The notes: generated by a model from the sequence alone, not told the origin. Numbered from the stretch's first letter, positions 26,083-35,300 are shown. The stretch: DNA of 64,000 nucleotides from Trichococcus sp. K1Tr (GCF_028309625.1 NZ_JAQMHR010000003.1:248001-312000), one strand, 5' to 3'. Translations and numbers: made by a program.

Positions 26083-28125
26083 ATGGACGATAATAGTAAA
26101 TACAGGGAACTCTTCTTTGAAGAAACCGATGAACATCTGCAAAATTTGAATGACCAAGTGATGGAGCTGGAAAACGATCCGGAAAAAGTCAGTATTTTGG
26201 ATGAGATTTTCCGTTCAGCACATACGCTTAAAGGTATGGCGGCTACTATGGGCTATACAACCATGGCGGAATTGACGCACAAAATGGAAAACGTGTTTGA
26301 ATTGCTCAAAACGGGCAAGTTAGCTGCAGACGAAGGGATCGTTACGTTGATCTTCGATTGTCTGGATATGCTCTCCGCAATTGTGGAAGATCTTAGAGCC
26401 GGGAATGAAGAGGAGCAGGATACTGCAACGCTCAAAAACAAATTGGACAATCTTTTGGCAATCAAAAAAGCAGAACCAAAGGATAAGACAGTCAGCGAAC
26501 CCACTTTAAACGAGATGACAATTGATGATCCGAATTTTGCATTGGGAAAACTTGATTCCTCAGATATTTCGGTCATCCGCGATGCCCACGAGAAAAACTA
26601 CCATGCATTATTTATCAAGGTCAGGCTAGATGAGACCAGCATGATGAAGAATGCCAGAGTTTATGTGGTCATCAATAAACTGGAGAAGAACGGAGATATT
26701 CTTTATTCCGAGCCTGATGTTGTGACGATGGAAAACGAAGATTTTGGGAATGAGTTCACCATCGTCTACCTGACTAAGACAGAAAAAGCGGCTGTCGAAG
26801 AACAGATTCTGGAAACCAGTGAAATAGAAGGCGTAGTCATTCACGAAATAACGGCCGAGGACCTCAACACAGAGACTGCTGATGTTGAAGCAGATGAGCA
26901 CAATGCAGAGACAGAAATAAAGACAACAATTATAGCTAAGCCGAAACAAACAACGAATCATAGTAGCGCGATGAATCAGTCGATACGGGTTGATATCGAA
27001 AAATTGGATTCCTTTATGAATCTCGTATCCGAATTGGTCATCTATCGTACACGCTTGGAAGAAATCAATGATGACTTACAAAGGTCCGAATTACGCGAGC
27101 CGTTGGAACAAGTGAGCCGGATTGCGACGGATCTCCAGGACTTGGTGCTCAAGATCCGCATGCAACCTCTCAGTGTCGTCACGAATCGATTCGGCAGAAT
27201 GATCCGTGACCTGAGCAACGAGCTCGGAAAAGAAATCGATTTGGTCATCGAAGGCGATGATACGGAACTGGATAAGACCGTCGTATCAGAACTGGGTGAG
27301 CCGCTCATCCATCTTCTAAGGAATGCGGTGGACCACGGAGTAGAAACGCCTAAAGCCAGAACCGCAAAAGGAAAAAATCCAAAAGGAATCATCCGGATAA
27401 CAGCGTATCAAGAAGGCAACAGAGTGTTCCTGACAGTTTCCGATGATGGCAAAGGGGTGAATCCGTCAGTCATCAAAGAAAGTGCTGCCCGAAAAGGGAT
27501 CGAAACTGACCATTTATCCGATAAGGAAATCCAACAATTGATTTTCCATCCAGGCTTCTCCACCGCAAAAAACGTGACCAATATTTCCGGACGGGGCGTT
27601 GGCATGGATGTTGTGAAGCAGAAAATCAACGAGCTAGGCGGTACGATTGAGATCATCAGTGAAGTCGATAAAGGAACGGCATTCCGGATGAGTTTGCCAC
27701 TGACGTTGTCGATCATCCAAGCCTTGCTTGTTACCATTGGAACGGATCAGTTTGCTTTGCCGCTGGGGGTTGTCAGAAAAGTGATTCGCCCTGAGCCGGA
27801 AGAGATTGTCCAGACGCACACCGGTGAGGTATACTATTTTGAAGATGAGACGATTCCGGTCATTCGCCTACAGGATAGTTTGGACATCCATACCGGAGTG
27901 GAAGAAAAACCTTATCTGATAATCGTTAAAATAGATGAACGCCTGTACGCTTTGACAGTGGATAATCTGATTCGCCAACAAGAAATTGTCATCAAAGAAT
28001 TAGGCAAAGAACTGAAAAATATCAATAAGTACTTGGGAGCGACTATCATGGGGAACGGGAGTATCATTTTGATTTTGGATATCACCGCAATATGCAACGA
28101 AAGAAATGTGGGCGTCTATGTATAA
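26083..28125 (+). CDS. cheA: Chemotaxis histidine kinase CheA
   Basis: CheA autophosphorylates in response to receptor state and passes phosphate to CheY and CheB. The 680-residue protein has all domains: HPt at 1-105 with phospho-His47 in SAHTLKGMA, and a middle region (about 170-270) fitting the CheY-binding P2 position. A dimerisation helix pair follows (about 300-360, SIRVDIEKLDSFMNLVSEL), then the ATP-binding domain (NAVDHGVETP around residue 414, VSDDGKGV near 455, GRGVGMDVV near 506) and a C-terminal CheW-like domain from about 545. It overlaps the start of cheC by eight bases. Confidence 0.97.
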   Translation: MDDNSKYRELFFEETDEHLQNLNDQVMELENDPEKVSILDEIFRSAHTLKGMAATMGYTTMAELTHKMENVFELLKTGKLAADEGIVTLIFDCLDMLSAIVEDLRAGNEEEQDTATLKNKLDNLLAIKKAEPKDKTVSEPTLNEMTIDDPNFALGKLDSSDISVIRDAHEKNYHALFIKVRLDETSMMKNARVYVVINKLEKNGDILYSEPDVVTMENEDFGNEFTIVYLTKTEKAAVEEQILETSEIEGVVIHEITAEDLNTETADVEADEHNAETEIKTTIIAKPKQTTNHSSAMNQSIRVDIEKLDSFMNLVSELVIYRTRLEEINDDLQRSELREPLEQVSRIATDLQDLVLKIRMQPLSVVTNRFGRMIRDLSNELGKEIDLVIEGDDTELDKTVVSELGEPLIHLLRNAVDHGVETPKARTAKGKNPKGIIRITAYQEGNRVFLTVSDDGKGVNPSVIKESAARKGIETDHLSDKEIQQLIFHPGFSTAKNVTNISGRGVGMDVVKQKINELGGTIEIISEVDKGTAFRMSLPLTLSIIQALLVTIGTDQFALPLGVVRKVIRPEPEEIVQTHTGEVYYFEDETIPVIRLQDSLDIHTGVEEKPYLIIVKIDERLYALTVDNLIRQQEIVIKELGKELKNINKYLGATIMGNGSIILILDITAICNERNVGVYV

Positions 28126-28723
28126 TGACTATTCAGAAATGCAATTGGACATCATAACCGAGTTCTTCTCGATAGGTGGAGGTAACGCAGCGACAAGTCT
28201 ATCACAGTTGATCAATCACCCAGTCGTAATGACGATGCCGTTGGTGGAAACAATGGACTATTCCGAATTGTTTGAAGGGATCATGTCCGATGAGAGCAGC
28301 GTGAATGCTGCGATTACGATGATTCATGGAGAACTGGAAGGCGCGTTTTTGTTTGTGATCAGAGAAGAGGAAGCTGACAAACTGGTGTCTTTGATGCTGG
28401 GTGAGATGCAGGGCGATCACGAAATGGCCACCTCCGCTTTTATCGAACTGGTCAACATTATCGTCAACACCTTTTTAAATGCAATTTCGCAAGTGTTTGA
28501 TGTGACCGTTATGACAGGCGTCCCTTTTATGATAGAGGATATGTTTGGCGCGATCATCAGCAGTATCTACATGGAGCAAGGTGTTTATGAAGAAAATCTG
28601 TTCATCATAAAGAATGAATTTTCTTATTTGGGAGAACGCCTGGATGCCTCCTTGTATTTTATCCCAAAGCAAGGCGTTTTAGATCAATTATTAAATGGAA
28701 TCACAACTGAAAAGGAGAATTGA
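28118..28723 (+). CDS. cheC: CheY-P phosphatase CheC
   Basis: CheC dephosphorylates CheY-P and binds CheD in Firmicute adaptation. The product has about 201 residues with two related halves, each holding an E-x2-N-type active-site region: EFFSIGGGNAATSLSQL near the N-terminus and FIELVNIIVNTFLNAIS in the second half. It begins inside the last codons of cheA; I use the ATG giving an eight-base overlap, although an in-frame ATG four codons earlier is possible. The CheY gene follows after two bases. Confidence 0.88.
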   Translation: MYNDYSEMQLDIITEFFSIGGGNAATSLSQLINHPVVMTMPLVETMDYSELFEGIMSDESSVNAAITMIHGELEGAFLFVIREEEADKLVSLMLGEMQGDHEMATSAFIELVNIIVNTFLNAISQVFDVTVMTGVPFMIEDMFGAIISSIYMEQGVYEENLFIIKNEFSYLGERLDASLYFIPKQGVLDQLLNGITTEKEN

Positions 28724-28725
28724 TT

Positions 28726-29085
28726 ATGGCAAAAAGTGTAATGATTGTTGATGATGCAGCATTTATGAGAATGAAACTGAAGGATATTCTGGAAAAGAAT
28801 GGATACAGTGTCGTGGCAGAAGCGCAGAATGGTGTCGAAGCTATCGAAAAATATAAAGAAGTTCGTCCTGAAATTGTAACAATGGACATTACGATGCCAG
28901 AAATGGACGGGATTGAGGCATTAAAAGGAATCAAGGTGATTGATGCCAATGCGAAAGTGGTGATGTGTAGCGCCATGGGACAACAAGGTATGGTAATGGA
29001 TGCCATTCGAGCGGGGGCTGCGGATTTTATCGTGAAGCCTTTCGACACAGATCGCGTCATCAAAGCATTGGATAAAGTCATTTGA
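28726..29085 (+). CDS. cheY: Response regulator CheY
   Basis: CheY is a single receiver domain that, when phosphorylated by CheA, binds the flagellar switch (FliM and FliY). The 119-residue protein has acidic residues in MIVDDAAFM, the phospho-acceptor Asp54 in IVTMDITMPEMDG, the conserved SAMGQQ switch segment and Lys in DFIVKPF. The ATG has GGAG eight bases upstream; an upstream alternative start is rejected because it abuts that site. Confidence 0.95.
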   Translation: MAKSVMIVDDAAFMRMKLKDILEKNGYSVVAEAQNGVEAIEKYKEVRPEIVTMDITMPEMDGIEALKGIKVIDANAKVVMCSAMGQQGMVMDAIRAGAADFIVKPFDTDRVIKALDKVI

Positions 29086-29098
29086 TCAGGAGGGCAAC

Positions 29099-29512
29099 AT
29101 GCAAATAATCGTCTTTACTTTAAAAGAAAAGTATTATGCTATATCTACTGAAGATGTCGAAGAAATAGTCAAGGAATTGCCTTCTAGCCATGTGCCGAAA
29201 GCACCATACTGGGTGGAAGGATTGATCAATATCCGAGGGAATGCCATCACTTTGATTAATTTGTATAAATTACTTAGTAACACTAGTGAAACAGAAGAAC
29301 TGTGTTACAATAGTATCATCATTTTGAAGAACAACGATAAAAAAGTTGCTTTTGCGGTGGACTCTGTTGAATCTGTTTCGGAAATTGATTCACACGACAT
29401 ACAAATGACTGACTACACGAATGCAAAGGAAGTAGCAGGCATCATCAGATTAAACAACAAAATGATCAGTTTAATAAGTATGGAAGCATTATTTTCTATA
29501 AATGAGGGGTAA
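29099..29512 (+). CDS. cheW: CheW-like chemotaxis coupling protein (second copy)
   Basis: The 137-residue protein has the CheW layout: IIVFTLKEKYYAISTEDVEEIV, then PYWVEGLINIRGNAITLINLYKLL and VAFAVDSVESVSEID. It lies between cheY and fliM, with AGGAGG upstream. It is much closer to textbook CheW in its GLINIRGN loop than the first copy (GVIQYAET). Having two CheW forms in one operon suggests different receptor clusters or a scaffold role for one of them; this is inferred. Confidence 0.88.
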   Translation: MQIIVFTLKEKYYAISTEDVEEIVKELPSSHVPKAPYWVEGLINIRGNAITLINLYKLLSNTSETEELCYNSIIILKNNDKKVAFAVDSVESVSEIDSHDIQMTDYTNAKEVAGIIRLNNKMISLISMEALFSINEG

Positions 29513-29514
29513 GC

Positions 29515-30507
29515 GTGAGTAAAGTTCTATCTCAACAGGAAATAGATTTGTTGATGGAAAGTGTGAAAAGTGGAGAAATTGACACTGAACTAGTAGAGGA
29601 AACAGAGCCCGTTAAGATCAAGACATATGATTTCAGAAGGCCGGCACGGCTTTCGAAAGAATATATGACGACTTTAACGATGTTGCTCGAGGAATATGCT
29701 AAGATTGCAAGTAACTTAATAACAACTCAGGTGCGTTCAACTGTTACGCTACGAGTTGCTTCGATTGAACAAATCAGTTTTGATGAGTTTTTGCATTCTG
29801 TTCCTTACTTTACTTTGATGGGTCTATTCCGCTCGGAACCACAAGAAGGTATGCAGATTGTCGAGATCAATTCTCAAGTTTGTCTGCAGTTATTGCAGTT
29901 GTTATGCGGCAGTCCGGATACAAGACTATCGGATGCAGGAAACGGCAAAGACAGCTTTACGGATATTGAGATTGCCATTTTGGAAGAAGTGGTCGGTAAT
30001 TTTGGCCATGCACTACAGTTGGCTTTCAGGGATATCGTAGAGTTGAACGTGAAGATGGAAGCAATGGAAACGAATGCACAGCTGCTGCAGACGATGTCCC
30101 CCAATGAACCTGTCATCATGACTACGTTCATCATTGAATTGTTGGAGGACCAGACATTCATCAACTTGTGCATTCCGTATATTTTTTTTGAGAGCATGTT
30201 GGAAAAGTTGAGTTTTCGTAATTGGTTCCATTCAGGCCGCACGATGGATCCTTCAGACAAAGACAACTTGACTAAAAATCTGCAATCTGTTTCGGTGTCC
30301 GTAGAGGTTTTGCTTGGGAAGACCAACGTATCGATGGATAGTTTTTTACAATTAGAGTTGGGTGATATCATCACCTTGGATAAACTCACACACGAGCCAT
30401 TGGTCATGTCCATCGAGAATCTGCCAAGTTATTTGGTGAAACCTGGTGTACTGGGGAATAAAATGGCGGTTGAGGTATTACACTATATCGGAGGAGACAT
30501 TGATTAA
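29515..30507 (+). CDS. fliM: Flagellar motor switch protein FliM
   Basis: FliM sits in the C-ring and binds CheY-P to change rotation. The 330-residue protein starts with the CheY-P-binding peptide (VLSQQEIDLLMESV). A CheC-like middle domain follows (KTYDFRRPARLSKEYM, FRSEPQEGMQIVEINSQVCLQLLQLLCG), then a C-terminal SpoA-like domain (VSVEVLLGKTNVSMDSFLQLELGDIITLD). The start is GTG, two bases after the cheW stop, with GAGGGG upstream. It is directly followed by fliY without gap. Confidence 0.95.
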   Translation: MSKVLSQQEIDLLMESVKSGEIDTELVEETEPVKIKTYDFRRPARLSKEYMTTLTMLLEEYAKIASNLITTQVRSTVTLRVASIEQISFDEFLHSVPYFTLMGLFRSEPQEGMQIVEINSQVCLQLLQLLCGSPDTRLSDAGNGKDSFTDIEIAILEEVVGNFGHALQLAFRDIVELNVKMEAMETNAQLLQTMSPNEPVIMTTFIIELLEDQTFINLCIPYIFFESMLEKLSFRNWFHSGRTMDPSDKDNLTKNLQSVSVSVEVLLGKTNVSMDSFLQLELGDIITLDKLTHEPLVMSIENLPSYLVKPGVLGNKMAVEVLHYIGGDID

Positions 30508-31569
30508 ATGAGCACGGAAAAACTAACACAAGAAGAAATCGATCGCATGATGAGTGAATTAACCCAAGCGCCAGCTGCTGCATCCACAACCATCAGCCAA
30601 ATGGAGAGCGATATTATCGGGGAAGTCGGTAACATCTCTATGTCCCAAGCGGCTACGACATTGTCCGAAATTTTAGGTCATAAAGTACACATCACAACAC
30701 CCAAAGTATTCGTCAAAAGCATTCGTCAGGTGATAGATGCTGCTGTCAAGCCTAAAATTATTACCTCTATCGGCTTCAAAAAAGGTCTGACAGGGAACAA
30801 TCTCTTGTTGATGGATGCGCAGGACTCGGTGATCATTGCCAATTTGATGATGGGCGGTGACGGTCAAGTAACCAGCACGGAACTGACAGAATTGGAACTG
30901 AGCGCAGTCGGTGAAGCAATGAACCAGATGATGGGTTCTTCCGCAACGGCCATGGCGACTATGCTAGGAAAGATGATCGATATTTTGCCTCCGGAAGTGC
31001 ATTTGGTTGATGATAAGGAGCATTTCAACGTTGACATCGGTGTGGATAATCTGAATGCGGATGTCTGTCTGATCGCATTCCAACTGGAAGTTGAAGGCAT
31101 TCTCCAGAGTGAAATCATGCAAGTGTTCACAATGGACGCCGTCAAAGAAATCACTGAAATCATGTTGGCGGATCAAGGGGAAGTGCTTGCGCCAGTCGAA
31201 CGGAAGCACGAAGAGCGTCCCGCGCAACCACCTTTGCAGCCAGCAGCAGATGTGGTTCCGATTCAAAAACCTGCGTTTCAAGAATTGCATAAATCCGACA
31301 AACAGCATCTTCCGCAAAATCTGGAGCTGATACTGGATGTTCCGTTAGAATTCAGCGTGATGCTGGGAGAAAGCAAGAAAACGATCAAAGATATCCTTTC
31401 ATTGGGTACGGGCTCTGTTGTCGAACTGAACAAACTGACGGAAGAACCTTTGAGCATTTATGTGAATGGCAAGCGGATCGCTGAAGGCGAAGTTGTAGTA
31501 ATCAACGAAAAATTCGGTATCCGCATCACAAACATTCTGAGCAAAGAAAAACGCATCGAAACGTTATAG
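30508..31569 (+). CDS. fliY: Flagellar switch phosphatase FliY (FliN-type)
   Basis: FliY replaces FliN in many Firmicutes and combines a switch component with CheY-P phosphatase activity. The 353-residue protein has a FliM-like N-terminal peptide (KLTQEEIDRMMSEL), and CheC-type phosphatase repeats (ESDIIGEVGNISMSQAATTL and a second ELSAVGEAMNQMMGSSATAM). A Pro/Gln-rich linker (about 235-265) precedes the C-terminal FliN/SpoA domain (LILDVPLEFSVMLGESKKTIKDIL). It is the last gene of the che operon; a terminator follows at once. Confidence 0.95.
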   Translation: MSTEKLTQEEIDRMMSELTQAPAAASTTISQMESDIIGEVGNISMSQAATTLSEILGHKVHITTPKVFVKSIRQVIDAAVKPKIITSIGFKKGLTGNNLLLMDAQDSVIIANLMMGGDGQVTSTELTELELSAVGEAMNQMMGSSATAMATMLGKMIDILPPEVHLVDDKEHFNVDIGVDNLNADVCLIAFQLEVEGILQSEIMQVFTMDAVKEITEIMLADQGEVLAPVERKHEERPAQPPLQPAADVVPIQKPAFQELHKSDKQHLPQNLELILDVPLEFSVMLGESKKTIKDILSLGTGSVVELNKLTEEPLSIYVNGKRIAEGEVVVINEKFGIRITNILSKEKRIETL

Positions 31570-31570
31570 G

Positions 31571-31620
31571 AAGAGAAGGGACCAGCTCGTAATTCAATGA
31601 GCCGGACTCTTCTTTTTTTT
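31571..31620 (+). terminator. Terminator ending the che-fliM-fliY operon
   Basis: An imperfect stem (AAGAGAAGGGACCAGCTC with GAGCCGGACTCTTC) ends in eight or more Ts directly after the fliY stop. Confidence 0.8.
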
Positions 31621-31641
31621 GTGGCCTTACCGGTAGCTGTA

Positions 31642-31842
31642 TGTCGGTTGTTTTGCTGTTTTCGGTAAACGTTCAGCCGACAGATGCGTGATCTCTCGAC
31701 AGTTCGGGAAACCGTCCTGAGCGAACAGCCGACAGAGGAACGATCTGTCGGTTGTTTCGCGGTTTTCTATATACGTTCAGTCGACAAATGCGTGATCTCT
31801 CGACAGTTTGCGATACCATCCTGGGCGAACGCCCGACAGATG
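31642..31842. repeat. Two diverged direct copies of a ~96-bp non-coding element, period 104
   Basis: Copies at about 31642-31737 and 31746-31842 share long blocks: TGTCGGTTGTTT, GTTCAG.CGACA.ATGCG, TGATCTCTCGACAGTT and the final CCGACAGA. Within each copy TGTCGG and CCGACA are inverted, so each can fold. No coding frame explains the conservation. The element fills the gap between the che operon and flgM. Confidence 0.8.
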
Positions 31843-31934
31843 AGGCAAAGGAGATGTTTCCATATTAGCCACGTTTGGTCAGCATCCTTCTTTCATTGTT
31901 ATTTGTCAATCTTGGGCTTTTTCTGGATTTTGAC

Positions 31935-31961
31935 TTAACTTTTCAGCAAAGTGGTCGACAA
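31935..31961 (+). promoter_or_regulatory. Probable sigma28 promoter for flgM-flgN-flgK-flgL
   Basis: TTAA, 15 bases and GTCGACAA resemble the SigD consensus but with mismatches in both boxes. It lies 60 bases before flgM, where a sigma28-dependent promoter is expected from other bacteria. Confidence 0.5.
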
Positions 31962-32020
31962 TAGTGATGTGGATACAATAAGATAGATACATACTAACCA
32001 GTGAAAAAGGAGTGAGTTGC

Positions 32021-32314
32021 ATGAAAATCGGCAACGGCTATAACAGTTACCTGAAAGCAATCCAAAAGGACACATCACATAAAGAAACAATAAAGGCTGA
32101 ACCGCTTAAACCAAGAGTAAATGAAGCGGCGGTAAAAGTCGAGATTTCTGAAGAAGCGAAACGCTTGGCTGAAAAGACAATCGATAGCGCCCCTAGCGCC
32201 AAAGCCCAAGAGATAAAAGCAGCAATCCAAAACGGTACATATAAAGTGAGTGCCGAAAAAATTGCAGCGAGCATGATGAAAGCAATGGAAGAGCAAGGGG
32301 CTGGCTCGGAATAA
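32021..32314 (+). CDS. flgM: Anti-sigma28 factor FlgM
   Basis: FlgM holds sigma28 inactive until the hook-basal body is finished and FlgM is exported. The 97-residue protein has the typical N-terminal disordered part and C-terminal helices (VEISEEAKRLAEKTID, RAQEIKAAI-like KAQEIKAAIQNGTYKVSAEKIAASM). AAAGGAG lies eight bases before the ATG, which rules out the in-frame GTG three codons upstream. Its stop overlaps the flgN start by one base. Confidence 0.92.
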   Translation: MKIGNGYNSYLKAIQKDTSHKETIKAEPLKPRVNEAAVKVEISEEAKRLAEKTIDSAPSAKAQEIKAAIQNGTYKVSAEKIAASMMKAMEEQGAGSE

Positions 32315-32682
32315 TGGAAACCAGACAAAATGGCTTATCGTTGTTGCTAGCACTCAAAGAAACCTTGCAGCGTGAAAAGGAAGCTTTGATGGCGAATGAT
32401 AGTGTTGCATTCAATAATATTGTCACCGAAAAGCAGGTTTTTTTGTCCCATTTGGAAGAAGCATCTTTTGAAGAATGCAGCCGTGTTGATATCGAAAAAG
32501 AAGTAAACGAAATAAAGGAGCTGCAGGAATGCAATCTTTTGTTGACAAAACAAGCAATCAGTTATCATGACAGCATTTTGACTGCTTTATCGGATGGGAT
32601 GGAAAAAAGCTCCCGTACATATTCCAGGAAAGGACAACTGTCCCCTTCCAAAAATGCAGGTCTGTTCAATCAATCAATTTAA
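32314..32682 (+). CDS. flgN: FlgN-like export chaperone
   Basis: FlgN binds the hook-associated proteins FlgK and FlgL before export. The 122-residue product is predicted all-helical with heptad-like leucines, and ends with a short SRTYSRKGQ motif often seen in the FlgN family. Identification rests on size, helix pattern, that tail and position between flgM and flgK, not on strong sequence signature. Confidence 0.75.
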   Translation: METRQNGLSLLLALKETLQREKEALMANDSVAFNNIVTEKQVFLSHLEEASFEECSRVDIEKEVNEIKELQECNLLLTKQAISYHDSILTALSDGMEKSSRTYSRKGQLSPSKNAGLFNQSI

Positions 32683-32694
32683 GGTGGAGGTATC

Positions 32695-34218
32695 ATGGCA
32701 GGGTTATTTGGCATATTAAATGCAGGAACGAACGGCATGAGCGCAGCTCAGGCGGCAATGCAGACAACAGGCAACAACATTTCGAACGCCAATACAGATG
32801 GCTACTCCAGACAACGGGTGAATTTGGTTGCCAGCAACCCATACACGCTTTCCGGCGTTGGCCAACTTGGCACAGGCGTGCGAATGGAATCCGTCACACG
32901 GATTGTTGACGATTATTTAGTGAAGCAATCTTTCACAGAAAATGCTTCCTTGGAAAAATTCACGCAGAAAGCAGATGTATTGGGCCAATTGGAATCTGTT
33001 TTCAATGAGCCTTCTGAAACAGGACTCAACAATAAACTGACGGAGTTCTATGAATCTTGGAAATACTTGGGAAACAATCCTGAAATGACCACTTCCAAAA
33101 CAATGGTCAGTCAACAGGCACAAACACTGACGGATACGATCTCCCATATGGGTTCGCAACTGGACAGTCTTCAAGAAGGTACTGTTCAGGTTATTTCCAA
33201 AAAAGTCTTGGACTTCAACACTAAAGTCGAGCAGTTGGAATCAATCAACGAGCAAATTTTTTCTGTAGTCACAAAAGGTGAGATGCCGAATACGTTATTG
33301 GACCAAAGGGATAAGCTGGTAGAGGAGATTTCAGGAATCACTTCGGTGGAAGTGAAGACGGATGCATACCAGCGTACCTTCATCAGCATTGATGGAGAAG
33401 TTATTCTCGGAGCAAATAAGCGCCAAGTGTTGAGTGTGGCAATCGGCGCCACTTCCGATGACGGCTCGCTCATCTCGACCAATGGCAGCACGGCGAAAAC
33501 GGTCGAATCATCCGAATCTTTCCCAGCCGGAACGTTGTTGCTGCAGCAAACGGCAGAGGACGGGGCTACCAAGTTTACGGAGCTATCCAGCAGAAGCGGC
33601 CACATCAGCGGTTCGCAGGAAGCTTTGGTGGAGATCGACCGTGGGATCAAAGAATTGAACCAACTAGTCTCAACTGTTGCCAAAGCGGTCAATTTAGTCC
33701 ACAGCGACAACGGGATCGGGATTCCCTTTTTTGATTTAGGCGATGATCCGGATAATGTCATTTCCAACTTGAAAGTGAATTCCGCCATCACGGAGGACCC
33801 AAACAAGATTGTTGCGGGGAAATCCCTTACGGGCCAGATAGCCGGAGACGGTACCCGGGCGCGGGCGATTGCCGACATCCAGTCGAAGGCACTGCAGTAT
33901 TCCTCAAAAGAGGCGCTCGAATTTGATGCGGATACACTGAAGATTACAGCGCAACCCAACGGCACTACTACAGCAGATGCTTACAATGACATCATCACCC
34001 GAGTGGGGATTTCGAAGCAACAGGCCGACTTCATGATGGAGAACCAAAATGAAGTGGTTTCCTTCCTTGAGCAAAGGAAGAGTTCCATTTCCGGCGTTTC
34101 CATCAACGAAGAGGTTGTGAACATCATGAAATTCCAAAGTGCATTTCAGGCAAACGCTAAGGTGTTGGCCGTCACCTCCGAGATGCTGGACACTTTGATC
34201 AATCGGACGGGGGTATAA
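32695..34218 (+). CDS. flgK: Flagellar hook-associated protein 1 (FlgK)
   Basis: FlgK forms the first hook-filament junction ring. The 507-residue protein has the rod/hook N-terminal motif (LNAGTNGMSAAQAAMQTTGNNISNANTDGYSRQRVNLVAS), and a C-terminal coiled-coil end (SGVSINEEVVNIMKFQSAFQANAKVLAVTSEMLDTLINR). The middle is variable, and the length is near the Bacillus form. GGTGGAGG precedes the ATG and flgL follows after three bases. Confidence 0.95.
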   Translation: MAGLFGILNAGTNGMSAAQAAMQTTGNNISNANTDGYSRQRVNLVASNPYTLSGVGQLGTGVRMESVTRIVDDYLVKQSFTENASLEKFTQKADVLGQLESVFNEPSETGLNNKLTEFYESWKYLGNNPEMTTSKTMVSQQAQTLTDTISHMGSQLDSLQEGTVQVISKKVLDFNTKVEQLESINEQIFSVVTKGEMPNTLLDQRDKLVEEISGITSVEVKTDAYQRTFISIDGEVILGANKRQVLSVAIGATSDDGSLISTNGSTAKTVESSESFPAGTLLLQQTAEDGATKFTELSSRSGHISGSQEALVEIDRGIKELNQLVSTVAKAVNLVHSDNGIGIPFFDLGDDPDNVISNLKVNSAITEDPNKIVAGKSLTGQIAGDGTRARAIADIQSKALQYSSKEALEFDADTLKITAQPNGTTTADAYNDIITRVGISKQQADFMMENQNEVVSFLEQRKSSISGVSINEEVVNIMKFQSAFQANAKVLAVTSEMLDTLINRTGV

Positions 34219-34221
34219 AAC

Positions 34222-35181
34222 ATGCGCATTACGGACAGAATAACCGCAACGAACATGATCCAAAGCATTAATCGAAGCCAAGGCAAGTTGGAAAAATACA
34301 ATAACCAATTGTCTTCGATGAAGGAAATCAGCAAACCATCCGATGATCCACTAAGGGCATCGCAGATCATGAATTTGAACAACAGCCTGATCCAAAATGA
34401 AGAGTTTTCCGTAACGATTGCGGACACAGTCGATTGGACCAATATGCAGGATTCCGCGCTGGAAAATGCTACCAATTCACTCAGACGGATCACGACACTG
34501 ATACAGTCGGCTTCCACCGGAACAATGTCGGATTCGGACCGTCAAGCCATCAAAGTCGAAATGGAAAACGAAATCAGTACAATGGTCGATTCATTGAACA
34601 CGAATTTTGGCGGAAAGTATGTCTTCTCTGGTATGAACACAACCACGAAACCGTTCGAAATCAGTCGGGATGCTAATGGGCAGATGACCGGCATCCAATA
34701 TCAAGGAACGCAGGACGGGACGGATGCAGACGGAAACGTCATACCGGTAAAAGCCGACTTAACCCGTACAATCGCGACCGGCGTGGATGTCTCACTGAAG
34801 ACGGATGGCAGACAGCTGATGAATGAACAGGGCACTCCTGCAGAAAAAGATGATCTTGGCACGTTTCTTGCGGATGCGCTGAAAGCTCTGGATGCGAACG
34901 ATACCGAATCCCTCGCAGGAAAACTGCTTGCGCGCTCCAACAAGGAGACCGAGAATGTCGTCAATATGCGGACCGAAATCGGCGCCATCTCCAACCGGCT
35001 GAAATCCGCGCAAGAGCGGAACACTTCCGAAAACATTAACCTCAAGTCGATCCGTTCCAACAAACAAGATGTGGATCTGGCCGAGAAGTATATGGAATTC
35101 ACGATGGAACAGCAAGCGTTCCAGGCAGCGCTGTCCATGGGCACCAAGATTCTCCAGACCAATATTTTAGACTATCTTTAA
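34222..35181 (+). CDS. flgL: Flagellar hook-associated protein 3 (FlgL)
   Basis: FlgL forms the second junction ring between FlgK and the filament. The 319-residue protein is flagellin-like at both ends: MRITDRITATNMIQSINRSQGKLEKYNNQLSS with SKPSDDPLRASQIM at the start, and EKYMEFTMEQQAFQAALSMGTKILQTNILDYL at the end. Its last codons and stop form the left arm and loop of the operon terminator, so coding and termination sequence are shared. Confidence 0.94.
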   Translation: MRITDRITATNMIQSINRSQGKLEKYNNQLSSMKEISKPSDDPLRASQIMNLNNSLIQNEEFSVTIADTVDWTNMQDSALENATNSLRRITTLIQSASTGTMSDSDRQAIKVEMENEISTMVDSLNTNFGGKYVFSGMNTTTKPFEISRDANGQMTGIQYQGTQDGTDADGNVIPVKADLTRTIATGVDVSLKTDGRQLMNEQGTPAEKDDLGTFLADALKALDANDTESLAGKLLARSNKETENVVNMRTEIGAISNRLKSAQERNTSENINLKSIRSNKQDVDLAEKYMEFTMEQQAFQAALSMGTKILQTNILDYL

Positions 35182-35199
35182 GATAGTCTATTTTTTTTT
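35168..35199 (+). terminator. Terminator overlapping the flgL stop codon
   Basis: The 23-base perfect palindrome around TAGACTATCTTTAAGATAGTCTA is followed by nine Ts. The flgL TAA lies in its centre. Confidence 0.95.
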
Positions 35200-35219
35200 G
35201 AAATTCAGCAAAATAATGC

Positions 35220-35246
35220 TTAACTATTTCAGACCCGCTCCGATTA
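35220..35246 (+). promoter_or_regulatory. Sigma28-type promoter for flagellin
   Basis: TTAA, 15 bases and TCCGATTA, 54 bases before the flagellin ATG and just after the flgL terminator. The -10 matches the promoters of the MCP and che operons. Confidence 0.75.
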
Positions 35247-35300
35247 CATATATATAGGCAAGGCCTTAACAAAACGAAAACACACTAGGAGGAAATACAC

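Noticed and set aside
31684-31938. 84-codon frame within the duplicated element upstream of flgM
   Set aside because: No ribosome site, and the two copies of the repeat do not keep the same frame because the period is 104.
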